Of a stretch of 64,000 nt of DNA, positions 18,137 through 26,095 are shown one piece after another. Numbering within the stretch: position 1 is the stretch's first letter; each line of letters opens with the position of its first letter. Made by a program: the position numbers and the translations under genes. Location: assembly GCA_934621885.1 (NCBI GenBank), contig CAKTUH010000002.1:27325-91324 (forward strand), in the 5' to 3' direction. The notes beneath the pieces were generated by a model. The model did no database searches, had not been told where the DNA came from, and was given only the letters and a program-made list of their open reading frames with translations. The stretch is from an uncultured Collinsella sp. (lineage in GTDB: Bacteria > Actinomycetota > Coriobacteriia > Coriobacteriales > Coriobacteriaceae).

Positions 18137-18164
18137 AGTATAGCAAACACGAAAGGCCACACAA
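18137..18164 (-). promoter_or_regulatory. Candidate promoter of the toxin-antitoxin pair
   Basis: On the minus strand TTGTGT and TATACT are separated by 16 bases. The -10 ends 25 bases before the antitoxin ATG at 18112. Confidence 0.5.
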
Positions 18165-18396
18165 AAGGGCCCCGCCCACGCATGGACGAAGCCCTGTCAG
18201 ATTGGTAGCGTCGAGAAAGGTGGTGTAGCGCCCGATCCGAAGCGAGTCGGCCTGGCGTCCAAGAACCTAGAATACGGTTGATGCCCTATGCCGCCGACCG
18301 GCATATGAAAGCCAGCGGGCCAAAAGCCCCATGGCTTCTAGCCCGCAGAAACATCGATGTTTCCAAATGATCGCAGCTTGTGCTTCAAGCGCTTTT
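18143..18396. other. Non-coding stretch with several hairpins
   Basis: No convincing ORF is present. On the minus strand there is a hairpin at about 18314-18346 (GCGGGC ... GCCCGC with inner AAGCC/GGCTT). Another at about 18283-18303 uses TATGCC/GGCATA. A third at about 18168-18191 (GCTTCGTCCA/TGGGCGGGGC, partly G-T paired) is followed by CCTTTT, a possible terminator. It may be an untranslated tail or a small structured RNA. It does not resemble tmRNA, RNase P RNA, SRP RNA or a T-box. Confidence 0.35.
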
Positions 18397-18588
18397 CTAC
18401 GCTACCGGCGGATGCAAATCCCAATCGGGAAAGCAGTTTGCAAAGCCCGTGAGATTTTGGGTCAAAACATTGTTCTCAGCTTGCTTCAGTCGCTCGTCCT
18501 CTTCAAACAGACTATCGAGCTCGCTCAATGCATCGAGGTCCTGCATTGCAGCATCGTTATGGTCGAAATCAGTCACTTCATCAGCCAT
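18397..18588 (-). CDS. Small acidic protein of unknown function
   Basis: The protein is 63 aa from ATG at 18588 (MADEVTDFDHNDAAMQDLDA), with GGAGTG upstream; an ATG six codons earlier is possible. It is rich in Asp/Glu (FEEDERLKQAENN) with no hydrophobic segment. It begins 43 bases after the large membrane protein at 18632-20287 on the same strand and may be cotranscribed with it. No family is recognised. Coding status rests on composition, SD and context. Confidence 0.5.
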   Translation of the reverse strand: MADEVTDFDHNDAAMQDLDALSELDSLFEEDERLKQAENNVLTQNLTGFANCFPDWDLHPPVA

Positions 18589-18631
18589 CTTTTTCACTCC
18601 ATTCATGGATTATCGAGACAAATCCTACCGG

Positions 18632-20287
18632 CTAGGCAACCTTCTCAAGCTTAAGCAGGTCGCTGCGCTCGGCCGCAGCTTCCTTCGCGCTCTTCCACTG
18701 ATTAAGCGCCAGATCGATCTCGGAACAGCCTTCCTGGATGCGTTTGGAGTATTTGGCCTCAATCTCTTCTGCCTCCACAGCGCGCTGCTTGCCCGAGAGG
18801 CTCGTCTTTACTAGACAATAGCCAGCCCCCGCAAGAAGCAGAATGCCAATAACCTGGTTTACAAACGCAAAGAAAGCTACTCCCAAAACAGCGAGGACAA
18901 CGGCCGCTATCTTGTGGCTCTTGTTGCCCTTCGCAACCTTGACATCAAGCTCAGCGAGCTCCTTTTTCTTCTCTTCACCGACATAGCGAACATAATCGCC
19001 GCGCAGCGCATTACCCTCATCGCCGGTAACCGCCCTGCTTGTCCATCCGTCGAAGTCAAGGGTGATCGCCTGCGGAAATTCGGAGATGTCGCTCTTGCGA
19101 TACCGGTTGAAACCACCGTTGATATAGGAACCCAAAAACTGAATCGCGGTCTTCTTCTTATGCACATCCACAGACGCACTCTGGTCGCGCATCGAGCGTG
19201 TCATCTGGTCGATGATGTTCATCGTCTGCTGACGCTTCTCATCGCGGCGACGATTGACGAGCTCTCGGGCGCGCTCCACGTCTCCGCCAAATGCCTTGAC
19301 CGCAAGAAGATACTCCTCCTGGCGGCGCAAATTTCGCTCCTTGGAGTCATCGGAGTTAACGAGCTCCATCAAATGCCTGTCAACCTGCTCGGCAAGCGTC
19401 CTCTCGTCAACATCAGAAGCCTTGAGGTCGGCGAAGTCATTGGAGATGCTCTCGATTGCCTCGACTTTTCCGAGATACTTATTGATGTAGTCAAACTCCT
19501 TGACCACCACCTTGAGCGCCGGATATCTCGAGCTCATATCCTCCTCGTAGCCGGTAAAGTACTCCGCCCATGACTCTGACTGCTCATTCTCGAACTCAGG
19601 GCTCTGATTTCTGATCTGCTCGATCCAGCCCGCCATATAGTCGTCGCACAGGTGCTTTTCGTCGGTTCCGAAGATGCCGTTGATATAGGCATCGATGTAG
19701 ACCATCGCATCGGCATCGATGCGGGCGGCGTTTTGCGTCGAGAAGTAGCGCGCTAGCCATTCGTAGCACGTAGCCGTGCGGTTATTACGTCTGCAGATCA
19801 GAGCCATCGCAAGCGACGTGTGCTCGTTGTCACGTTTGACAGCCTCGCGTATTGCGCGCTCTGCAAGATCTCGGTTGTTGTTGATCCATGCCGCAAGGGC
19901 AACCAGGACAGGTGCCAGCCAGTAGTCCGGGGTAGAGATCATTAACTCCTCGGAGACCGTCGAAATCGTCGCCTTGCGCACGAGCGCCGCATCGGTTGCC
20001 TGGAGAATACCGACCATGGTGTTTCGAACCACTGAGTAGTTTCCGAACTTTTTGTCCATCTCCTGCCGGACGCTCACGAGCTCCGTAGTCGCCTGCTCAA
20101 GTGCGGCGGTACGACGCTGCTCGAGCATCATCTCGAGAAAGTCCTTTCGGAGCTTTTTAAGGTCCTTCCGCACTTCCTCCATTTGCGATTCGACCTTATC
20201 GACCTTCGTGGTCATCTGGTCAACTTTTGTTCCAATAGCGGCGATCCTGCGCTCGATAAGGACAGTATCTACTCCCGAATCACTCAT
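18632..20287 (-). CDS. Coiled-coil membrane protein of unknown function in the SPFH/zinc-ribbon block
   Basis: The protein is 551 aa from ATG at 20287, with AAAGG 8 bases upstream; a GTG three codons earlier overlaps that site. Residues about 10-80 are a heptad-rich coiled coil (GTKVDQMTTKVDKVESQMEE, VRKDLKKLRKDFLEMMLEQR). A helical, TPR-like middle follows. Two adjacent hydrophobic segments lie around residues 465-505 (IAAVVLAVLGVAFFAFV, IGILLLAGAGYCLVKTS), then a charged tail, so it is probably a cytoplasmic protein anchored by a C-terminal hairpin. It is followed by the small acidic gene and preceded by three genes of the same block. The family is not recognised. Confidence 0.85.
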   Translation of the reverse strand: MSDSGVDTVLIERRIAAIGTKVDQMTTKVDKVESQMEEVRKDLKKLRKDFLEMMLEQRRTAALEQATTELVSVRQEMDKKFGNYSVVRNTMVGILQATDAALVRKATISTVSEELMISTPDYWLAPVLVALAAWINNNRDLAERAIREAVKRDNEHTSLAMALICRRNNRTATCYEWLARYFSTQNAARIDADAMVYIDAYINGIFGTDEKHLCDDYMAGWIEQIRNQSPEFENEQSESWAEYFTGYEEDMSSRYPALKVVVKEFDYINKYLGKVEAIESISNDFADLKASDVDERTLAEQVDRHLMELVNSDDSKERNLRRQEEYLLAVKAFGGDVERARELVNRRRDEKRQQTMNIIDQMTRSMRDQSASVDVHKKKTAIQFLGSYINGGFNRYRKSDISEFPQAITLDFDGWTSRAVTGDEGNALRGDYVRYVGEEKKKELAELDVKVAKGNKSHKIAAVVLAVLGVAFFAFVNQVIGILLLAGAGYCLVKTSLSGKQRAVEAEEIEAKYSKRIQEGCSEIDLALNQWKSAKEAAAERSDLLKLEKVA

Positions 20288-20359
20288 CCGTACCACCTTT
20301 CAGTTTGCACTGTTTAGATCATCCAATAGCTTTAAGCGAGTAAGCGCCCGCCATCTGCT

Positions 20360-21166
20360 TTATTGAGAGGCCATGCTTCGGTATTGCTCGGACACCTGCT
20401 GATAGGCCACAAGAAACTTCTGTTTGTATTGGCTTGCCTTCATCGAATTGACGATGCGCCCGACGGGCTCCACATAGTGTTCGAGAAAGTACGAGGTCCT
20501 TCTTCGTAAGGCAAACGAACCAGTTTTATAGGGGGACCCGGGGTTCTCTCTAATGCCCTTGAGTAGTGCGAGACATGTTTTGGGTATGTTGCAGTTGGCG
20601 GCGATATCTTGATAGAAACTCTCCCGCTCTGCAGTCATAAAGTCTTCCGAAGCATACCGCGCTATGCAGAACGGGCACACAGCATCGATAAAGCTCTCAA
20701 GCCGAGGCCGATCCTCCATGCTCTGCATATTGGCGACCACGAGCGATACCATCTGAACCTCAAAGTCACGCATGTTGTAGAGCGTCGACTCAAACAAGTC
20801 GATCAAGTCACGCACTTCGTCATATTCGAGAGGGATATCTTCGGCCCTTTTAAAGAAAACCACCATCGAACCCGAAAGACCTTCACAAAACTCATCGCAG
20901 TACGCAACCATAAACTGTGCCGCCGCGTTGTCTTGCATCATATTGAGCACGTCCGCGGCAAATTTGCGGGCCTCCGGAAAGTTACCACCCTTAAAAAACT
21001 TGATGGCATTGTCCTTGGCAAACGCGACTTTGCCCGTGGCCCCCAGACGCGCCCGCGAATAATACATCTCGCGGCCGCACTGGTTGCAATGAACCTTTCG
21101 CGTTGCGGGGTCAAACTCGACATCGGTGCTGCCGCAGCCCTCGCAAGTTATTCCGTTGATTTCCAA
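20360..21166 (-). CDS. Zinc-ribbon protein of unknown function
   Basis: The protein is 268 aa from TTG at 21166, with GTGGGGGA 5 bases upstream; a TTG at 21184 is possible but has no SD. A TFIIB-like zinc ribbon is at the N terminus (CEGCGSTDVEF ... VHCNQCGREMYY). The rest is helical and soluble, with three more Cys around residues 170-205 (DAVCPFCIARYASEDF). It contains a short EARKFAADVLNMMQDNAAAQ stretch like a tetratricopeptide unit. The setting suggests it works with the membrane protein downstream and the SPFH protein upstream. Confidence 0.8.
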   Translation of the reverse strand: MEINGITCEGCGSTDVEFDPATRKVHCNQCGREMYYSRARLGATGKVAFAKDNAIKFFKGGNFPEARKFAADVLNMMQDNAAAQFMVAYCDEFCEGLSGSMVVFFKRAEDIPLEYDEVRDLIDLFESTLYNMRDFEVQMVSLVVANMQSMEDRPRLESFIDAVCPFCIARYASEDFMTAERESFYQDIAANCNIPKTCLALLKGIRENPGSPYKTGSFALRRRTSYFLEHYVEPVGRIVNSMKASQYKQKFLVAYQQVSEQYRSMASQ

Positions 21167-21220
21167 TAGCTTCCCCCACTTCAACCATCAAAGTGCCCCG
21201 GCAAAAAGCAACACGAGTTC

Positions 21221-21922
21221 TTATTTGACAGCGGTCAGCGCCGCATTGCGCTTTTTCCAGATACGGCGCGCATCATGGACAAGGCCAACCGTAACATCTG
21301 CTGGCTCATCGGCACTCATGGAATTCGAGACGGCCTCGAGCGCAGCGGAGAACTGTCGCTCAATCTCTTGAGCATGGGGCTGCGACATGTTGGAACTAAA
21401 GGAGATGTCGTCTTTTAGCACTTTGAGTTCGGCTTTGACCTGAGCGTCTTGCGCTACGGCAAGGAGCTGTCCCACATACGATGCAAATTGCGCCGTTTGA
21501 ACCGTCTTTGCCGCCACGGCGGCAACCTTTTGGTCCACCTGGCGGGCATTGAAGGCTAGACCCATCTGCACAAGGACAAGCACAGCAAGAAGGACAACGT
21601 TTACGACAACTGGAATCGTGCTGCCGCCCCACCCATATGCCGCAAACACAAAGTACGTGTTGGCCAGAAGGGCAACGACAAAGTAGGCACAGCTGGATGC
21701 GACCGGCAAATAATGGATTTCGGTCGTGCTTTTGACCGTGGACTGCCTATCGGACATGGTAGCCGAAATCGAAGCCACCGCAAAAGCCAAAACCCCAAAG
21801 CCAAGCGACATAGCAAAGACGATAGGATTCATCAGCGCGTTTTTGCAGACAAACATGATTACAAGCCACGCCACCAAGACGATTGCCTCGCCCAAAATGA
21901 CACGTTTAACAGAACCGTTCAT
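21221..21922 (-). CDS. Four-segment membrane protein of unknown function
   Basis: The protein is 233 aa with AAGGAGA before its ATG. Two hydrophobic pairs (residues about 8-55 and 75-125) are followed by a long helical cytoplasmic tail with coiled-coil character (QVDQKVAAVAAKTVQTAQFA, HAQEIERQFSAALEAVS). It lies 12 bases after the SPFH gene, on the same strand, and so is almost certainly cotranscribed. The topology would let the tail interact with SPFH oligomers; that is inference. Confidence 0.82.
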   Translation of the reverse strand: MNGSVKRVILGEAIVLVAWLVIMFVCKNALMNPIVFAMSLGFGVLAFAVASISATMSDRQSTVKSTTEIHYLPVASSCAYFVVALLANTYFVFAAYGWGGSTIPVVVNVVLLAVLVLVQMGLAFNARQVDQKVAAVAAKTVQTAQFASYVGQLLAVAQDAQVKAELKVLKDDISFSSNMSQPHAQEIERQFSAALEAVSNSMSADEPADVTVGLVHDARRIWKKRNAALTAVK

Positions 21923-21934
21923 CTTTGTTTCTCC

Positions 21935-23311
21935 TTATTGGATCTTAGTTCCGCAATCGGGGCAAAATTTGGTCCCCTCGGGCAACTCAGCTCCGCAGCT
22001 CGGACACTTTGGCGAGGCCAACCGGTTCCCGCACTCAAGACAGAACTTGGCACCGGCCGGGTTAAGATGCCCGCACGCCAAACACGCAACGTCCTGCTCG
22101 AGCTTCTGTCCGCATTCCGGGCAGAACTTAGCACCCATCGGATTAACGTTTCCGCAACTGGGGCACACGGGACCGTTTTGCATACTTGCGGACGCGGGAG
22201 TCGTTCCGACCATGGGGGCAACAGTGCCCAGGGTCTGGTTGGCCAAGTTGGAAAAGCCAGCTCCAAATGCACCGCCCATGCCAACGCCCATGCCGAGTCC
22301 CATGCCGGCTCCCATGAGGCCCGATGCGGCACTTCCCTCATTGCCCGCAGCGCTCTGCATTACGTCCATACCGCGCTCCTGCTGATAGTCGTAGCCTTCG
22401 CGCGCACGTTTCCTGGCAAGCGCCTCGGACTCGATGTCCATCTGGGCGGCGTTACCCTGCGCCTCGAGAATGCTCCGCTTACGTTGGATCTTCATCTCGT
22501 TGATGGCGGCAAGATCATCTTCGAAGGGTTTGATGCTATTGAACGAGAAGTTATCGAGCGTGAGGCCAAACTCATCGAAATAGTTAACGAGCCTGCCCTG
22601 CATCTGAGACGAGAAATCGCTCAGATGTGTCGCGATTTTTAGAACGGAAACCCCTTGGTCAACAATCGCCTTAGCAAGCAAGTCGGGAACATACTCAAGG
22701 ATTTTTGCCCGCATAAAGGAGGTAAGTTCTTCTCGCGTATAGCGATCTCGCGTGCCCACGACCTTAACAAGGAACTTCCTCGCCTGAATGGGAACCAGAC
22801 TCGAGTCGTTCTGCTCGATATGCACGCCAAACAAACCGAAGGCGCGAACGTGAACGTTGACGTCTTCCTCAGGGTCTTGAACGATGATGGGCTCGGTCGT
22901 GCCCCAGCGTAGCTCGTTCATGTAGTTGGTATTGATAAAGTACACAACGGAATGAAACGCCGAGCTACCGCCGGTAAGCGAATGAGCGGCATTGCGGAAC
23001 GGGGCGAATCGGCTGTCTCCCGTGTCGAGCTTGATCTTGCACGGACCGACAAACACGCTTACCTGAGAATCGCCGGCACCCGTAGCGTCAGCAGAACTGC
23101 CCGCCCCCATATTGTTGGTAAAAACGGCAATCTGCGATTGCGCAACCTGAAGATAGGACCCGTTGGGGAAATCCTCGTAGGGATAGCGGAATGAGACAAG
23201 CGAGGCATCTTCGTTGTTGCCAGGCTCCCATTTGATATTGTCGACAGAAAAGGCACCGAGTATTCCGCTGTGCTTTTCTTCCTTTTCGTTATCGCTATGG
23301 AACAGAGACAT
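21935..23311 (-). CDS. SPFH-domain protein with three C-terminal zinc ribbons (YdjI-like)
   Basis: The protein is 458 aa from ATG at 23311 (MSLFHSDNEKEEKHSG), with AAAGGA upstream. Residues about 20-270 match the SPFH/virion-core-like family (VDNIKWEP, LQVAQSQIAVFTNNMGAGSS, VYFINTNYMNELRWGTTEPI). A Gly/Ala/Met-rich segment follows, then three CxxC-x(10-12)-CxxC ribbons (CPSCGNVNPMGAKFCPECG, CLACGHLNPAGAKFCLECG, CPSCGAELPEGTKFCPDCG). The layout equals Bacillus subtilis YdjI, which recruits PspA to membranes under stress; YdjI has one ribbon, and no pspA is seen here. It would form a membrane-associated scaffold and leads a four-gene transcription unit. Confidence 0.88.
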   Translation of the reverse strand: MSLFHSDNEKEEKHSGILGAFSVDNIKWEPGNNEDASLVSFRYPYEDFPNGSYLQVAQSQIAVFTNNMGAGSSADATGAGDSQVSVFVGPCKIKLDTGDSRFAPFRNAAHSLTGGSSAFHSVVYFINTNYMNELRWGTTEPIIVQDPEEDVNVHVRAFGLFGVHIEQNDSSLVPIQARKFLVKVVGTRDRYTREELTSFMRAKILEYVPDLLAKAIVDQGVSVLKIATHLSDFSSQMQGRLVNYFDEFGLTLDNFSFNSIKPFEDDLAAINEMKIQRKRSILEAQGNAAQMDIESEALARKRAREGYDYQQERGMDVMQSAAGNEGSAASGLMGAGMGLGMGVGMGGAFGAGFSNLANQTLGTVAPMVGTTPASASMQNGPVCPSCGNVNPMGAKFCPECGQKLEQDVACLACGHLNPAGAKFCLECGNRLASPKCPSCGAELPEGTKFCPDCGTKIQ

Positions 23312-23508
23312 GCTGATTCCTTTCGTTAATCCCAAACCACGCGCTCCGCGTGTCTAATGAATTGCGAAATGCCGAGCCGACAGGCGCATCGAAAGCCCGT
23401 GCGTCTCAATCTATCCCCCGACTTAGCTCGGTTAATTATAGCCCTCAAGTCATCGCATTTAGTCACCCGCCGGCGAGCGGTAATAATGTCGCACCTTTGG
23501 TCAACTGA

Positions 23509-23598
23509 CGAAGAACCGGGAGGGTTCGAACCCCAGATACCCTTTTTGGGCATACCCGCTTAGCGGGCGAGTGTCTTCGGACTCTCGGTCAGCTCTTC
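23509..23598 (-). pseudogene. Degenerate tRNA-Ser(GCT)-like remnant
   Basis: The minus strand reads like a serine tRNA. The acceptor GAAGAGC (23598-23592) pairs with GTTCTTC (23516-23510), with discriminator G. The anticodon stem CTCGC/GCGGG surrounds a loop with anticodon GCT, a long variable arm GCCC AAAAA GGGT follows, and a TTCGAAC T-loop is present. It is probably not functional. The D-stem ACC/GAC keeps only one pair, position 33 is C instead of the near-universal U, the T-stem-to-acceptor junction has two extra bases, and CCA is not encoded although both intact tRNA-Ser genes here encode it. It lies in a 388-base gap otherwise empty of genes (23312-23699). Confidence 0.55.
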
Positions 23599-23699
23599 GT
23601 AACGGCCGTTTTAGCTGTAACTAAACTCATCGGATGGAACAAGGGGAAAGGTATAGGAGCCGCGCACGCCGTAATGCCAAAATGCCTCGGCTAAAGTTA

Positions 23700-25190
23700 C
23701 TAGCTCTCGTGATAGGCCATAATCGACCGGCACGGATACCCTTCAGAGCCGCATTCCGCGGACGCTACGACCTTTCCGTCTTTATAAAACTCGACGTACC
23801 AAACGTACGTTGCCGCCCCCTCCCAATAGCTTGGCCTATCAGCGACCTTGTACGTAATAGAGGCGTCATCTGGCACAATCAACTCGCGCTTGGCGTTTGC
23901 AATGAACGCATCCATGTCGGCGATCACGCCATCGTCGCCCGCAGCGGCCTCCCCATCGTCGCCGCTATCGGATGCCGCTTCAGATGGTGCTTGAGATGCG
24001 CCAGTTCGATCGCCTGCAGTGCCAGAGCCGTCCTTCAAAGAGCTCTCCGAAGGCTCCGCTCCTTTGAATGCCTTCCACATATCGCTGCTTGCAGACGGCT
24101 TTTCAATGTCGGCCTCCGGATGCTCCCCGGCAATCTCGTCAAGAATTTTGCACGCTTCTTCACGCCCCTGGACCATCGTCTCCTGTGGTTTGCCACCATC
24201 CTCGACGGTCCTCACCAAATAGGCGCCATTCTGTCTATCAAATTCCTTATTTTGAATTTGCACCGCGTCTACGACCTCAGGACCCTTTGCAGTAAGCGAA
24301 ATATAGAAATCTGCCTGGTTACAATCCTGACTACAAGTAAATTTAACGATGCCGTCCTTGCAGACAGTAATGACTTGGCTCTCACCCTGAGCAATAAAAC
24401 CGTCATACCGATTCGTCATATTGCTGGAGCCTTCTACCATCTCTGACGAAGGCATAACCGAAACGGCCTTTCCATCAACAAAGCAGTAGGCACCTACAAT
24501 CGCCGAAATATCGTTCTGCGCATCGACAGACCCAATAAGCAGCTCGTCAATTCCGTCACCGTTCAAATCATCGAAAGCATAGTAGTAGTTTAAAAAGCCG
24601 GGAGCATTCTGGCTGTCATAAACGAATAACTGCCCCAGCCCAGAATCATCGCCGCGCCCCAGAGCCCAGTCGTCGTAGTTGGCAGTACCAGCTCCCTTCT
24701 GCTCGCAATAGCTCACAAAGTCCTCGTAACGCGCAACCACGCCCTCGTAGGCCTCGTGCGCTTTCTTGTTAGCTGCCGCGACCTTCTTTTTAGACGACTT
24801 ATTCTCGACTGCAGCCGGCTGTTCCTGCTGCTGCAGCTGAGGCAGCACAAAGGCCTCGTAAGCTTTGACCAGTGCGTAGGCGACACCAGCGGTAAAGATG
24901 ATTGCTGCAAGAATGGTGACAAACGTAGGCACGGCAAAACGGCCGATCTGCCGACGCTGCATCATAAAGGCCGCAAAAGACATATGCTCAGAGGACGCCG
25001 GAGAAGCGCTCTCTGAGCGAGATGCAGCAGGATCGCTCGTCGCTTTTCTATCAGCAGGCGCCTTTGCTGTACCTGAAGGAAGCGGCTGCTGAGCATTCGC
25101 CGGCGCATCATCCACATCCAACGGTTTTCCGCATGCGGAACAGTATCGCGCCCCGTCTTTGATCTTTGCCCCGCAGCTTGCGCAGTACAT
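23700..25190 (-). CDS. Zinc-ribbon membrane protein with extracytoplasmic domain
   Basis: The protein is 496 aa from ATG at 25190 (MYCASCGAKIKDGARYCSAC), with AGGGGG upstream; the longer frame adds unconserved-looking residues. A zinc ribbon at the N terminus is followed by a Pro/Ser-rich linker and one hydrophobic segment at about residues 95-120. The outside part has a coiled stretch (KKKVAAANKKAHEAYEGVVA) and a FG-GAP/EF-hand-like DLNGDGIDELLIGSVDA. A low-complexity Ser/Ala/Gly region precedes the C-terminal domain (YVWYVEFYKDGKVVASAECG). This zinc-ribbon/TM/sensor plan recurs in the genes at 28981 and 30599. The function is unknown. Confidence 0.82.
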   Translation of the reverse strand: MYCASCGAKIKDGARYCSACGKPLDVDDAPANAQQPLPSGTAKAPADRKATSDPAASRSESASPASSEHMSFAAFMMQRRQIGRFAVPTFVTILAAIIFTAGVAYALVKAYEAFVLPQLQQQEQPAAVENKSSKKKVAAANKKAHEAYEGVVARYEDFVSYCEQKGAGTANYDDWALGRGDDSGLGQLFVYDSQNAPGFLNYYYAFDDLNGDGIDELLIGSVDAQNDISAIVGAYCFVDGKAVSVMPSSEMVEGSSNMTNRYDGFIAQGESQVITVCKDGIVKFTCSQDCNQADFYISLTAKGPEVVDAVQIQNKEFDRQNGAYLVRTVEDGGKPQETMVQGREEACKILDEIAGEHPEADIEKPSASSDMWKAFKGAEPSESSLKDGSGTAGDRTGASQAPSEAASDSGDDGEAAAGDDGVIADMDAFIANAKRELIVPDDASITYKVADRPSYWEGAATYVWYVEFYKDGKVVASAECGSEGYPCRSIMAYHES

Positions 25191-25338
25191 ATATCCCCCT
25201 AGAACTTCAGCATATCGAAACGATAGCCCACAGCCTGCAAACAGAAAAGGCCCAGGACAATTTGCTCGACTGTAAACCTTTTCTTTCACCTTTCAAATTC
25301 GCCTGACCCCACGCGGAAGGCATGCGACGAGCTACTTG

Positions 25339-25956
25339 CTAGGCGCGAGCCATGTGCAGCTTGATTGCCTTGAAGATGATGTTGGCAACCGAGACGATAG
25401 GCCAAAGTGCCACCATCGTCATCGGGGCTAATTCGGGAACAACCGGAACCGCTCCGTGAATCACGCTGCCCAACCAGTAAAAAAGCATCAGAACAACGAC
25501 AGGAAGGCCCACGAGAACCACAAGTTCGATTAGCATAATCGTGATACCGATAATGCCGCCACCATAGACAAAGGGAAGCCTTACACCGCTGCGGTACAGC
25601 GAGATAATCACCTTCCAGGGACCAATCAGAAGCAGCGCCAGCAGAATCATATAGTCGAGCCCCAGCGAGCCCCCTCCCAGCACGTAATTGAAAAAGAGCA
25701 CATAGAGCAACGAAATCACCGACGCTCGCGTAAGGGACCCGATGGACTCGCGAAGTGAATCTTGCAGGCAAGCAGCGGCCTCTGCATCCTCCGCCGCTTG
25801 AAACTGAGCCTCGACAGACTGGCTCTCAATCGGCCGGGCCTCAACGTAAATCGCATCTCCCGCCGTGCTGGCCGCAGCCGCGACCGTAGGCGTTCCGCAC
25901 ACGCTGCAGAACTTGGCGCCGTCGTTAATCTCTGCTCCACACTGTTTGCAATGCAT
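25339..25956 (-). CDS. Zinc-ribbon multi-pass membrane protein
   Basis: The protein is 205 aa from ATG 25956 with AAAGGA upstream. The N-terminal ribbon is CKQCGAEINDGAKFCSVCG. An acidic linker leads to four to five hydrophobic segments (YVLFFNYVLGGGSLGLDYMI, LIELVVLVGLPVVVLMLFYW). No family is recognised. Its ribbon is of the same style as those of five neighbouring genes, but here it is joined to a multi-pass rather than single-pass anchor. Confidence 0.8.
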   Translation of the reverse strand: MHCKQCGAEINDGAKFCSVCGTPTVAAAASTAGDAIYVEARPIESQSVEAQFQAAEDAEAAACLQDSLRESIGSLTRASVISLLYVLFFNYVLGGGSLGLDYMILLALLLIGPWKVIISLYRSGVRLPFVYGGGIIGITIMLIELVVLVGLPVVVLMLFYWLGSVIHGAVPVVPELAPMTMVALWPIVSVANIIFKAIKLHMARA

Positions 25957-26095
25957 GATCGGGTCCTTTCTCGTTACCCCTTTTCTTGACGATCACAAGA
26001 TACGATTTGTCGTTTATCCGATATAGAGATTTTGACCGGGTAATTTTCCTAAACGTGCTACGCTATTAAACCTGCAGCTAGAGACAGGGGTAACA

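Noticed and set aside
18143..18396. tmRNA, RNase P RNA, SRP RNA or T-box leader
   Set aside because: None of the conserved sequence blocks of these RNAs is present on either strand.
23509..23598. Functional tRNA-Ser(GCT)
   Set aside because: The D-stem does not pair, position 33 is C, the T-arm junction has two extra bases and CCA is missing. Kept as a degenerate remnant instead.
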